Assembly (NCBI RefSeq): GCF_900100755.1
Contig: NZ_FNCI01000003.1
Location: 1-64,000 of the forward strand
Length of the DNA stretch: 64,000 nucleotides
Origin: Onishia taeanensis
GTDB lineage: Bacteria > Pseudomonadota > Gammaproteobacteria > Pseudomonadales > Halomonadaceae
Reading direction: 5' to 3'
Of the stretch, positions 52,879 through 61,877 are shown piece by piece. The notes under the pieces were generated by a model, which worked only from the letters and a program-made list of their open reading frames with translations, ran no database searches and was not told the DNA's origin. The translations under genes were made by a program, and so were the position numbers. Each line of letters opens with the position of its first letter. Within the stretch, counting starts at the first letter, position 1.

Positions 52879-55137
52879 ATGACTAAGATGCAGCAGATTC
52901 CCGGTGTGCCTCATGAAAGTGGAGATATAGACATTTCTCGCTTGTTAGGTATTGTGCTGGATAATAAGTGGTGGATACTCTCTGTGGCATTCTTGTTTTT
53001 CCTGAGCGGGGTTTTTTATGCACTCATGTCGACTCCAGTGTATAGAGGGGATGCTCTGATTCAGATAGAAAAGCGTTCTTCCGTAAACCCGCTTGGAGAT
53101 CTGAAAACGGTCCTGGGCGAAGAAGAAAACAATGGTTCATCGGTTGAGGTTGAAATTCTTCGTTCCAGGATGGTCCTAGGAAGAGTCGTTGATCAGATGA
53201 GCCTTGATACCATTGTCGCTCCACGTACTCTTCCTCTCGTTGGCGAGTATATCCAAAGAAAAAACATATCCCGCCCTAGCACGCCCTCAATACCAGCACT
53301 GAACAACTTTTTAGGGCGCTATAATGATTATCTCCCTTTTTCCAATGCGGTTGAGGCCTCAGTGTGGGGTGGTGAGACCATTGACGTTGGGCTTTTCTCC
53401 GTCGCGGATGCATTGCGTGGTCAATCTTTGACATTGAAATCATTGGGCCCGGAGAGGTATCGGCTCTCCCTTGGCGATGAGCTGCTGGGTGAAGGTGTCG
53501 CCGGGCAGAAAGCCAGTTTCATGGACGGGGCTATAGAGCTGCGAGTCTCTGGCATAACAGCGCCAGCGGGCGCTGAATTTACGCTGACCAAGGCGCTTCG
53601 GTCGGCTGCGATCCAGTCTCTGTCTTCCAGGCTCTCCGTTTCTGAGACGGGAAGTGGTTTTGTTGGCAATGCGGGCATGCTCCGCTTGACGCTGACGGGT
53701 ACGGACCGCGAAGAAATACGTCGTTTGCTTGATGCTATCAGTGAAACTTTTTTGATGCAGAATGTTGAGCGACAGTCGGCGCAAGTCGATCAGAGCCTGG
53801 CTTTTATTAGCGAACAGGCGCCGGATCTGCGGACCCAACTATCCAGTGCCGAAGACAAGTTGAATGAGTACCGTGTCAAGATGGATAGCGTGGACCTTGA
53901 TTCGGAGTCTCAGTCCGTTATTGCTCAATTGATTGATGTAGAAAAAAAATTGAGCGAAGTTGAGTTCCAAGAAGCGGAGATGGCGCAGCGGTTTACGCGT
54001 AACCACCCGGCGTATCAAGCCCTGATGCGTCAAAAGAGCTTTCTGAGAAATGAAAGAGACCGCCTCAATGCGCGTGTTGAGAAGATGCCAGCTGCTCAGC
54101 AGGAAGTTGTCAGGCTGACTCGGGATGTGGAAGTCACGCAGGCAATCTATGTCAACCTTCTAAATCGCTCGCAGGAGCTTAATTTGGCCAAGGCTGGAAC
54201 AATCGGTAATGTTCGGATTATTGATTCAGCCCAAGTTAGCCCAAGCCCGATTGCACCGAAAAAGGGGCTGGTCATCATGTCCGCCACCTTGCTAGGCGCG
54301 ACTTTGTCCATAGGTATTGTATTGCTCCGAGCCTTTATTAATAGAGGAGTAGAGGTGCCAGAGCAGCTGGAGAGTATCGGGTTGCCAGTGTATGCGACTG
54401 TTCCTTTATCGGATGACCAGCAGAAACTCGTCAGGAAAAGCAGAAGCCACTCTCGAAATGGACATGTGATCAAGGGCATTCTTTCCGTGGAAAGGCCGAC
54501 GGATATTGCCATCGAGGCGCTCAGGGGACTGCGGACCAGCTTACACTTCGCCATGATGGAATCAAAAAATAACTGCATCATGGTGTGCGGGCCTAGCCCT
54601 GAAGTGGGCAAGAGTTTTGTGGCGATGAATCTCGCGGCAGTTTGCTCTCAGACAGGTAGCCGAGTCTTACTAATCGATGCCGACATGCGAAAAGGAAATA
54701 TTCACAAAGCATTCGGTGAGCATTCGGCAGAGGGGCTTTCAGACTTTCTGTCAGGGAAGGTTGAATGGAAGACGGTGGTTCGTGATACGAGTATTGAAGG
54801 GCTTTCTTATGTTGCTCGTGGCTTAGTGCCGCCAAACCCTTCGGAGCTTTTGATGCAGGACAGGTTCGGTAGTTTCCTGGCGGATGCTGGAAAAGAGTAC
54901 GACCTGATTGTCATTGATACGCCACCTGTCCTAGCCGTTACAGATAGTGTGATAGTGGGCAAACAGTCTGGCACATCCCTAATGGTGGCGCGCTATCGGC
55001 ATAACCCTCCAAAAGAGATAAAGCTGGCACTGCGACGGTTCGAGACCTCTGGCGTGGAGATTCGAGGTTTCATACTCAATGCCCTGGAAGGCAGGACGAG
55101 TGCTAATTATGGTTATTATAATTATTCCTATAAGTAA
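52879..55137 (+). CDS. wzc: Wzc-like polysaccharide co-polymerase / tyrosine autokinase
   Basis: 752 residues from ATG 52879 (AAAGG upstream). N-terminal Wzz domain with TM1 (about 36-56, WWILSVAFLFFLSGVFYAL), a long periplasmic coiled part, and TM2 near 465-490. The cytoplasmic BY-kinase has Walker A GPSPEVGKS (571-579), Walker A' VLLIDADMRKG and Walker B LIVIDTPPV. The C-terminus ends in a tyrosine cluster (NYGYYNYSYK) for autophosphorylation. With Wza it forms the export machine and sets chain length. No wzb phosphatase is adjacent. Confidence 0.93.
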   Translation: MTKMQQIPGVPHESGDIDISRLLGIVLDNKWWILSVAFLFFLSGVFYALMSTPVYRGDALIQIEKRSSVNPLGDLKTVLGEEENNGSSVEVEILRSRMVLGRVVDQMSLDTIVAPRTLPLVGEYIQRKNISRPSTPSIPALNNFLGRYNDYLPFSNAVEASVWGGETIDVGLFSVADALRGQSLTLKSLGPERYRLSLGDELLGEGVAGQKASFMDGAIELRVSGITAPAGAEFTLTKALRSAAIQSLSSRLSVSETGSGFVGNAGMLRLTLTGTDREEIRRLLDAISETFLMQNVERQSAQVDQSLAFISEQAPDLRTQLSSAEDKLNEYRVKMDSVDLDSESQSVIAQLIDVEKKLSEVEFQEAEMAQRFTRNHPAYQALMRQKSFLRNERDRLNARVEKMPAAQQEVVRLTRDVEVTQAIYVNLLNRSQELNLAKAGTIGNVRIIDSAQVSPSPIAPKKGLVIMSATLLGATLSIGIVLLRAFINRGVEVPEQLESIGLPVYATVPLSDDQQKLVRKSRSHSRNGHVIKGILSVERPTDIAIEALRGLRTSLHFAMMESKNNCIMVCGPSPEVGKSFVAMNLAAVCSQTGSRVLLIDADMRKGNIHKAFGEHSAEGLSDFLSGKVEWKTVVRDTSIEGLSYVARGLVPPNPSELLMQDRFGSFLADAGKEYDLIVIDTPPVLAVTDSVIVGKQSGTSLMVARYRHNPPKEIKLALRRFETSGVEIRGFILNALEGRTSANYGYYNYSYK

Positions 55138-55160
55138 GTATTCTGCATTAGCTTTAATGC

Positions 55161-55201
55161 CGTGACGATGCCATGTGGTAGTGATCTGAAGGATCGTCAC
55201 G
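55161..55201. repeat. Inverted repeat between wzc and legB
   Basis: cgtgacgat (55161-55169) and atcgtcacg (55193-55201) are exact complements with a 23-base loop, in the 137-bp wzc-legB gap. It may form an intercistronic hairpin or be a regulator site. Confidence 0.45.
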
Positions 55202-55274
55202 AAGGTCTGGGTGGGGGTTAGCTGATGTGCATTAGGGTCATGCTGTTAATTTCTGGGAAATAGTGATAATTAAA

Positions 55275-56285
55275 ATGAATCTAAAAGGGAAGAAAGTCCT
55301 CGTTACGGGCGCGGATGGCTTTATCGGCTCTCATCTCGTCGAAGCCTTGGTAAAGCAGGGGTGTTCTGTACGCGCCTTCGTGATGTATAACTCCTTCAAC
55401 TCCTGGGGATGGCTTGATCATTGTGATCCCGTTGTCCGCCACGACCTGGATATATTCTCTGGAGATATACGAGACCCTAATGGGGTTCGCCAGGCCATGA
55501 AAGGGTGTGACGTCGTCTTCCACCTTGCAGCCCTTATCGCCATTCCCTACTCCTACCACTCGCCCGATACTTACATTGATACCAATATAAAGGGCACTTT
55601 GAACGTTATGCAGGCAGCGCGGGATTTGGACGTGTCGAAGGTCGTGCATACATCTACTAGCGAAGTGTATGGAACGGCGCGTTACGTGCCTATCGACGAA
55701 GAGCATCCGCTACAAGGGCAGTCACCTTATTCCGCGTCGAAGATCGGGGCTGATCAACTTGCCTTGTCGTTCCAGCGTTCATTCTCTACGCCTGTGGCGC
55801 TGATTCGTCCGTTCAATACCTATGGACCGCGCCAATCGGCCAGGGCTGTTATCCCCACCATTATCACTCAGGTCGCATCCGGTGCACGCCAGCTGAGCCT
55901 TGGTGCCTTGCACCCGACCCGCGATTTCAGTTTTGTCTCCGATACTGTGGCCGGTTTCATGGGCGTCGCGGAATGCGATGCTGCCGTGGGCGAAGTGATC
56001 AATGTCGGCAGCGGCTTCGAAATCAGCATTGCGGATACTGCCGGCATGATTGCCGAGCTTATGGGCTGTGAGATTGATATCGGCACCGATGAGCAGCGGC
56101 TGCGTCCTCAAAAAAGTGAAGTAGAGCGTCTCTGGGCAAGCACGGAGAAAGCCAACCGCTTGCTGGGGCACCAACCCGAGCATGGCGGCTTGGATGGATT
56201 GCGTCGTGGGCTAGAAAAGACCATTGCCTGGTTCACTGAAAGCGACAACCTGAGCCATTACAAAGCGCACCTCTACAACATCTAG
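55275..56285 (+). CDS. legB: NAD-dependent UDP-GlcNAc 4,6-dehydratase (LegB-type)
   Basis: 336 residues from ATG 55275 (MNLKGKKVLVTGADGFIGSHL, in part), the usual LegB start; GTG 55263 has a better-placed GGGA and is possible. Extended SDR features: TGADGFIGSH (NAD), TSTSEVYG and YSASKIGAD (YxxxK). AFVMYNSFNSWGWLD is characteristic of LegB. It converts UDP-GlcNAc to the 4-keto-6-deoxy sugar, the first step toward bacillosamine-derived legionaminic acid. It opens the nonulosonic cluster; the next gene is the acetyltransferase, without LegC between. Confidence 0.9.
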   Translation: MNLKGKKVLVTGADGFIGSHLVEALVKQGCSVRAFVMYNSFNSWGWLDHCDPVVRHDLDIFSGDIRDPNGVRQAMKGCDVVFHLAALIAIPYSYHSPDTYIDTNIKGTLNVMQAARDLDVSKVVHTSTSEVYGTARYVPIDEEHPLQGQSPYSASKIGADQLALSFQRSFSTPVALIRPFNTYGPRQSARAVIPTIITQVASGARQLSLGALHPTRDFSFVSDTVAGFMGVAECDAAVGEVINVGSGFEISIADTAGMIAELMGCEIDIGTDEQRLRPQKSEVERLWASTEKANRLLGHQPEHGGLDGLRRGLEKTIAWFTESDNLSHYKAHLYNI

Positions 56286-56379
56286 GCGCTGACGCAAACG
56301 ACCTGCGCTCGCCTTCCGAAGAGGCTAGCACCGATATCAAGCGCACTGCTGTTGTGCCGTTGAATAGCCAGGAGAGCCA

Positions 56380-57006
56380 GTGAGTGAATTTTTCGTAGTC
56401 GGGGGCGGCGGCCACGCTCGGGTGTTGATTCATGGGCTTCTGAAGTTGGGGCATCAAGTCTATGGCTATACGGCATTGCAAGATGAAGGAAGACTGATGG
56501 GCGCACGCTATCTGGGCACCGATTTGTCATTCCATGAACTTGAGGCTCATCTATCTGCATCCGCAGTACTTGGGATGGGAAAGGTGGCGGTAGAGGGGCC
56601 ACGGCTCGCAAGCTTCGAGCAATACCGGGCGCGTGGTTTCAGCTTTCCAGCCATTTATATGATGGGCGCGACCGTGCATGACGATGTTCGTGCCGGAGCC
56701 GGGACCGTCGTGCTGGATGGCGCTGTGGTCGTCACCGGCAGCCGCCTGGGACAGGCCTGTATCGTCAATACCTGTGCCTCGGTCGACCACGACTGCAAGC
56801 TGGGTAATGACGTTCATGTTGCGCCGGGTGCCACCCTCAGCGGCGGGGTTGTGATTGGCGATCACTGCATGATCGGAGCGGGCGCCACCATCATCCAATC
56901 CGTTCAGATATGTGCGGGGTGTCTGATAGGTGCCGGCGCTACGGTGACTCGCGACATCACCACTCCGGGGACCTATGTCGGCGTTCCGGCCAGGAGGATC
57001 TCATGA
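56380..57006 (+). CDS. NeuD-family sugar O/N-acetyltransferase (LegH-like)
   Basis: 208 residues from GTG 56380 with AGGAGA upstream. N-terminal Rossmann-like part (FFVVGGGGHARVLIHGLL) then a left-handed beta-helix of hexapeptide repeats (ATVHDDVRAG; VHVAPGATLSGGVVIG) ending TYVGVPARRIS. PglD/NeuD proteins use acetyl-CoA; in this context it probably N-acetylates the C4 amine of the LegB/LegC product. It overlaps the neuB start by 4 bases (ATGA). Confidence 0.85.
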   Translation: MSEFFVVGGGGHARVLIHGLLKLGHQVYGYTALQDEGRLMGARYLGTDLSFHELEAHLSASAVLGMGKVAVEGPRLASFEQYRARGFSFPAIYMMGATVHDDVRAGAGTVVLDGAVVVTGSRLGQACIVNTCASVDHDCKLGNDVHVAPGATLSGGVVIGDHCMIGAGATIIQSVQICAGCLIGAGATVTRDITTPGTYVGVPARRIS

Positions 57007-58022
57007 GCGCTTCACCTTCCACCTTTGTGATCGCTGAGGCGGGGGTGAATCACAATGGCTGCTTGGACATGGCCATCGAACTGGTCGACGCCGCCAATCG
57101 GTGCGGCGCCGATGCCGTCAAGTTCCAGACCTTCAAGGCTGACCGCTTGGTGACGCGCCATGCCGCTAAGGCCGCCTACCAGCATCAGGCCGTGCCGGGC
57201 GCGGACTCCCAGTATGCGATGCTCAAGGCTTTGGAGCTGACGGATGACGATTTCCAACACCTTCATTCTCACTGCCTGGACATCGGCATCGAGTTTCTAT
57301 CCAGTCCTTTTGATGCCAGCAGTGCTGTCTTCCTGAACGAGCTAGGCATGCGCCTGTTCAAGGTTCCCTCCGGGGAGATCACGAACCTGCCTCTCCTCAA
57401 GCGCATCGGCAGTTTCGGCAAGCCGGTCATCCTGTCGACCGGCATGTGTTACCTAGCGGAGATCGAGGTCGCGCTGAATCTGTTGAAAGAGGCTGGAGCA
57501 GGTGACATCACGATCCTTCACTGCGTTACCCAGTACCCGGCTCCCTATGAAGAGATCAACTTGCAGGCGATGAACACTCTGGCGAATGCCTTTGGTGTCA
57601 GCGTGGGTTACTCCGATCATACGGCAGGCATTGAAATCCCCATCGCTGCGGTGGCCATGGGCGCCACAGTGATCGAGAAGCACTTCACTTTGGATACCAC
57701 CCTACCGGGCCCCGATCATGCCGCTTCACTGGCACCGGGGGAGTTTCGCCAGATGGTTCAGGCCATCCGTCATGTGGAAAGCGCCCGTGGCGACGGTCGT
57801 AAGTGTCCGGCTCCCTGCGAGCGACCTAATCTCGATGTCGTTCGCAAGAGCATCGCGACGGAGCGCCCGATTGCCGAGGGGGAGGTCATCACCCTGGAAC
57901 ACCTGGCATTGAAGCGACCGGGAAGTGGGCTTGCGCCAAGCCAGCTCGAGATGGTGGTGGGACGCCGCACGTCTCGCTCGATCGCTGCAGATGAACTCCT
58001 CGGCTGGGGAGACTTGCTGTGA
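57003..58022 (+). CDS. neuB: Nonulosonic acid synthase (NeuB/LegI)
   Basis: 339 residues from ATG 57003, overlapping the preceding stop. The TIM-barrel NeuB domain starts FVIAEAGVNHNG and has AVKFQTFKAD, KVPSGEITNLPLL, HCVTQYPAP and GYSDHTAGIEIP. A C-terminal SAF antifreeze-like domain (about 285-335, SIATERPIAEGEVIT) is present. It condenses a 6-carbon N-acetyl sugar with phosphoenolpyruvate; legionaminic acid is favoured over sialic acid because legB is in the operon. Confidence 0.93.
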   Translation: MSASPSTFVIAEAGVNHNGCLDMAIELVDAANRCGADAVKFQTFKADRLVTRHAAKAAYQHQAVPGADSQYAMLKALELTDDDFQHLHSHCLDIGIEFLSSPFDASSAVFLNELGMRLFKVPSGEITNLPLLKRIGSFGKPVILSTGMCYLAEIEVALNLLKEAGAGDITILHCVTQYPAPYEEINLQAMNTLANAFGVSVGYSDHTAGIEIPIAAVAMGATVIEKHFTLDTTLPGPDHAASLAPGEFRQMVQAIRHVESARGDGRKCPAPCERPNLDVVRKSIATERPIAEGEVITLEHLALKRPGSGLAPSQLEMVVGRRTSRSIAADELLGWGDLL

Positions 58023-59215
58023 GCAACCGACGTATATGGGTCCTATCGACTACTCGAGCCGATTATGGCCTGCTTTATTGGCTGTTACGCGAGATCGACG
58101 AGGACCCCGAGCTGGAACTGATGCTGGTGGTCAGCGGTTCGCATCTGTCGACCGAATTTGGTGAGACCGTCCGCGAGATTGAGCGCGATGGTTTTCGCAT
58201 TCATCGTCGTCTCGAGATACTGCTGTCTTCCGATAGCCGCACGGCGATGGTCAAGGCGATGGGACTGACCATGCTGTCCTGTGCCGAGTCCTTGGCCGAG
58301 GATCGCCCTGATCTGCTGGTGTTATTGGGAGACCGGTTCGAGATCGTGCCGGTAGCACTCGCCGCGGTGGCGCACGGTATTCCTCTGGCGCACCTGCACG
58401 GCGGTGAAACCAGTCGAGGGGCCCTCGATGAGTACTTCCGTCACGCTGTCACCAAGCTTGCCAATATCCATTTTCCAGCGACCGAGGTATATCGGCGCCG
58501 CATCATTCAGATGGGGGAGGACCCGGCATGGGTGTTCAACTACGGTGCGCCGGGCCTGGATCACCTGCATCGCAGTAAGCCGGTTAGCCGTGAGGCCTTG
58601 GAAGAGTCCCTCGGCATATCGCTGAACCGGCCAACGGCCATCGCGACCTTTCATCCCGCCACCAGCGATATGGCGACCGGCTCCGGGTCGCAGGTCGCGA
58701 ACCTGCTGGAGGCACTCGAGGCGTGTAATGACCTCCAGGTGGTTTTTTCCAAGGCCAATGCCGATACCCAAGGGCGGGATATCAATCAAGCACTGGCTCG
58801 CTGGTGTACAGATCATCCTGACCGCAGTCGCCTTTTCGACAACCTTGGGCCACTGGTTTATCAGGGGTGCCTTCGTCATCTCGACCTGATGTTGGGTAAC
58901 TCCTCGAGCGGTCTGGTTGAAGCGCCGTCTTTTGGACTTCCTGTCGTGAATATCGGGTCTCGCCAGGAAGGTCGCTTAGCCGCAGGCAATGTCATATCAG
59001 TGGACAATCGAGTCGACGAGATTCGTCGAGGCATTGCCCTTGCCCTGAGTCCCGAATTCCGGGCGCAACTCATCCATCTGCAAAATCCCTATGATCGCTT
59101 CGGCGATGGTTGGACCTCGCGACGGATTAAGGAAACCTTGAAAGTCGTTCCCCTGGATACCGGGGTGACCAAAAAAGGGTTTATCGATGCAGCTATGGCA
59201 GCCGGGAACGAATGA
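58019..59215 (+). CDS. neuC: UDP-GlcNAc (or diacetyl-bacillosamine) 2-epimerase, hydrolysing (NeuC/LegG)
   Basis: 398 residues from GTG 58019, overlapping the neuB stop (GTGA). Conserved parts: STTRADYGLLYWLL at the N-terminus, LLVLLGDRFEIVPVALAA, PLAHLHGGETSRGALDEYFRHA (in part) and GNSSSGLVEAPSFGLPVVNIGSRQEGR (in part). It releases UDP and inverts C2 to give the ManNAc-type sugar for the synthase. In a leg cluster this is LegG. Length fits NeuC (about 390). Confidence 0.92.
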   Translation: MSNRRIWVLSTTRADYGLLYWLLREIDEDPELELMLVVSGSHLSTEFGETVREIERDGFRIHRRLEILLSSDSRTAMVKAMGLTMLSCAESLAEDRPDLLVLLGDRFEIVPVALAAVAHGIPLAHLHGGETSRGALDEYFRHAVTKLANIHFPATEVYRRRIIQMGEDPAWVFNYGAPGLDHLHRSKPVSREALEESLGISLNRPTAIATFHPATSDMATGSGSQVANLLEALEACNDLQVVFSKANADTQGRDINQALARWCTDHPDRSRLFDNLGPLVYQGCLRHLDLMLGNSSSGLVEAPSFGLPVVNIGSRQEGRLAAGNVISVDNRVDEIRRGIALALSPEFRAQLIHLQNPYDRFGDGWTSRRIKETLKVVPLDTGVTKKGFIDAAMAAGNE

Positions 59216-59229
59216 GGGGAGGTGATACG

Positions 59230-60288
59230 ATGTTCGACTCACTCTTGATCGATGAGCATCGCAAGGTCCTTGCGGCGTTACACCAACTGGAAGAGACCCG
59301 GCGTAAGATTCTCTACGTCACCAATGAAGAAGGTCAGTTGCGTGGCACACTGACAGATGGTGACGTGCGACGTTGGATTCTAAGCGGTGGAGACCTGGAA
59401 GGACAGGTCGGAGATGTGTGCAACCACATTCCCTATTCGGCGCGTGAAGGCTATCGCATCGCCGATATCGAAAATGCCATGTCGACGCACAAGATTACGT
59501 CGGTGCCGGTGCTGGATGACGATGGTTGTATCGTCGATGTTTTATTCTGGGAAGACCTCTTTCATAAGGAAGGAAGCATCAAGAAGCAAGCGCCCCTCGC
59601 CTTGCCGGTCGTGGTGATGGCGGGTGGGAAGGGCTCTCGGCTGGCGCCTTTCACTAGCGTATTGCCCAAGCCGCTGATTCCGGTTGGAGAAAAGACCGCA
59701 ATCGAGATGATCATCGACTCATTCGTTCAGTGTGGCGTTGATGATTTTTATCTGTCGGTCAATTACAAGTCGAAGTTGATCCAGGCCTATTTCGAAGAAC
59801 TCGAACCCGCTTACCGTATTAATTATATCCATGAGGAAAAACCGCTGGGCACTGGCGGGGGCTTGCATGCCTTGATTGGCCGCTTTGATGGCGACCTAAT
59901 CGTGACCAATTGCGATGTCATTATCAAGGCTGATTACCATGCTCTGATGGCACATCACAGCCTGGAAAACAACGATATCACCATGGTGGTATCACTTCGT
60001 CATTACGATATTCCTTATGGCATCTGTGACATCGTCGATAACGGCCAGCTATGCGAAATGCGGGAAAAACCCCATTACAACTTCCTGGTTAACACCGGGC
60101 TTTATGTTCTCAAGTCTTCGGTACTCAACCTGATTCCCGAGAACCAGTTCTATCACCTCACCGATTTGATCCAGGACGTCAAAGAGCGGGGCGGACGTGT
60201 CGGCGTTTACCCTATTAGCGACAAGGCCTGGTTGGATACCGGTGAATGGCAACAGTACTGCGAAACCATGGCGCAGCTACGCGCTTGA
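59230..60288 (+). CDS. ptmE: CBS-domain nucleotidyltransferase (PtmE-like)
   Basis: 352 residues. ATG 59230 is preceded by GGAGGTGATA, close to the ideal ribosome site, and beats ATG 59212. Two CBS motifs occupy about 10-118 (GTLTDGDVRRWIL; ITSVPVLDDDG), then a nucleotidyltransferase domain with VVMAGGKGSRLAPFTSVLPKPL (in part), TNCDVI and LGTGGGLHAL. In Campylobacter legionaminic acid synthesis PtmE makes GDP-glucosamine, implying that a GDP-linked route may operate here; specificity is inferred. Confidence 0.82.
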   Translation: MFDSLLIDEHRKVLAALHQLEETRRKILYVTNEEGQLRGTLTDGDVRRWILSGGDLEGQVGDVCNHIPYSAREGYRIADIENAMSTHKITSVPVLDDDGCIVDVLFWEDLFHKEGSIKKQAPLALPVVVMAGGKGSRLAPFTSVLPKPLIPVGEKTAIEMIIDSFVQCGVDDFYLSVNYKSKLIQAYFEELEPAYRINYIHEEKPLGTGGGLHALIGRFDGDLIVTNCDVIIKADYHALMAHHSLENNDITMVVSLRHYDIPYGICDIVDNGQLCEMREKPHYNFLVNTGLYVLKSSVLNLIPENQFYHLTDLIQDVKERGGRVGVYPISDKAWLDTGEWQQYCETMAQLRA

Positions 60289-60335
60289 TGCCCCCCTGAC
60301 AGCCTCTGCACGTCCCTTGTTTGAAGGTAAACGCG

Positions 60336-61052
60336 ATGATTGATAGCCAACGCGTCGTGGCCATGATCCCGGCTCGCGGCGGCAGCAAGACGGTGCCTGG
60401 CAAGAACCTGCGTGATCTCAATGGCAAACCATTGATTGCCTGGACCATTGAGTTGGCCTTGAGCCTCGAGGAGGTGGATCGGGTCATTGTCTCCACCGAC
60501 AGCGACGAAATTGCCGCCGTTGCACGCCAATATGGCGCTGAGGCCGTTCCTCGCCCTCCCGAACTGGCAACCGATACTGCCTTGGTCCTGGATGCTGTGC
60601 GTGATCTCGCCCAGCGCCTTCATCAAGAAGGTGAGGGCGCGGCCTATGCACTCCTATTGGAGCCGACGGCACCCCTGCGCCGCGGTATCGATGTGCAGTC
60701 CTGCCTGCAACGCCTGCATCAAGATGGCTTGGACTCGGTGGCAACGTTCAAACCCGCCGACCTGAACCCGCACCGGGCTTGGCGCATCCGTGAGGGGATG
60801 CCGGAAACCTTCGTCGAGGGCAGCGTGCCCTGGTTACCGCGGCAGCAATTGCCGGAGGCCTTTCAGCTCAGCGGTGAGGTTTATGCTTTCCGCCTCGACA
60901 CGCTCGCAACCGCGACGCTGGGCATGCTCTTCGGGCGGACCGGAGCTGTGGTTGTCGATGGAAAGGCATCATTGGACATCGATAACGAACAGGATTTTCT
61001 GATCGCGGAATTCATCACCAGGGAGAGCCAGAATGAACAGATCTCTGCATGA
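60336..61052 (+). CDS. neuA: CMP-nonulosonic acid synthetase (NeuA/LegF)
   Basis: 238 residues from ATG 60336 (AAGGT upstream). N-terminal [21 protein letters not shown] is the CTP-binding signature, with [15 protein letters not shown] and [20 protein letters not shown] completing the family pattern. It activates the nonulosonic acid as CMP-sugar for transfer. The next gene starts 20 bases before its stop. Confidence 0.92.
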   Translation: MIDSQRVVAMIPARGGSKTVPGKNLRDLNGKPLIAWTIELALSLEEVDRVIVSTDSDEIAAVARQYGAEAVPRPPELATDTALVLDAVRDLAQRLHQEGEGAAYALLLEPTAPLRRGIDVQSCLQRLHQDGLDSVATFKPADLNPHRAWRIREGMPETFVEGSVPWLPRQQLPEAFQLSGEVYAFRLDTLATATLGMLFGRTGAVVVDGKASLDIDNEQDFLIAEFITRESQNEQISA

Positions 61053-61830
61053 CTTACTCAGCCTCGAAGGTCGCACCGCGCTAATCAGTGGTGGAGCCGG
61101 TCATCTTGGGCTCGCCATGGGTGAGGCGCTTGCCGAGCTAGGAGCTAATGTAGTGATTGCCAGCCGTGATGCCGAACGCTGCAGGGCAATTGCGGCTGGG
61201 TGGTGCGATCGTTGGCCAGCTGCGCAACACCGGGGCATCGCCCTCGATGTTACCGACCGGGAGTCGGTCGCTCGCTGCGTAGAGTATTTGCAGGACACTT
61301 GCGGCGGTCTGAATATCCTGGTCAACAATGCCTGGTCGGGCCGCAAGAACAGCTGGCAGAGCATCGATGAAGATGACTGGTATTACGACGTGAATATCAG
61401 TCTGAATTCAGTATTCCGGATGGTGAAACAGTGCCACCCCCTGCTAAAAGCCAGTGCTGGCAATATCATCAATATCTCGTCCATGTATGGCCATGTGGCT
61501 CCCGACTACCGGCTCTATGAAGGCACTGACCATGCCAACCCGCCCAGCTATGGCGCGGCCAAGGCCGGTGTCCTGCAGTTCACTCGCTACCTGGCCAGTT
61601 TTCTCTCGCCTGATGCCATTCGTGTCAACGCCATCAGCCCGGGTGCCTTCCCGCATGCCGTAACCCAGGAAAACCAGACCTTCATGGAGCGCTTGAAGAG
61701 CAAGGCCCCCGCCGGCCGCCTAGGCGAGCCAGAGGATCTGAAGGGCGTCGTAGCGCTGCTGGCAAGTGATGCCGGTGCTTATATGACGGGACAGAACTTG
61801 TGTGTCGACGGTGGCTGGGCAATCTGGTGA
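61033..61830 (+). CDS. Short-chain dehydrogenase/reductase (PtmA-like)
   Basis: 265 residues from ATG 61033, overlapping neuA, with GGGAGAG upstream. Classical SDR motifs: [12 protein letters not shown] for the nucleotide, NNAW (NNAG variant), ISSMYG (catalytic Ser) and YGAAKAG (YxxxK). The insert [19 protein letters not shown] (in part) recalls PtmA-type SDRs of legionaminic clusters. Substrate unproven. Confidence 0.85.
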   Translation: MNRSLHDLLSLEGRTALISGGAGHLGLAMGEALAELGANVVIASRDAERCRAIAAGWCDRWPAAQHRGIALDVTDRESVARCVEYLQDTCGGLNILVNNAWSGRKNSWQSIDEDDWYYDVNISLNSVFRMVKQCHPLLKASAGNIINISSMYGHVAPDYRLYEGTDHANPPSYGAAKAGVLQFTRYLASFLSPDAIRVNAISPGAFPHAVTQENQTFMERLKSKAPAGRLGEPEDLKGVVALLASDAGAYMTGQNLCVDGGWAIW

Positions 61831-61877
61831 ACCTGAGCCGCGAGGATGAGCCACTAGCCGGGAAGGTGGGAGACGCA

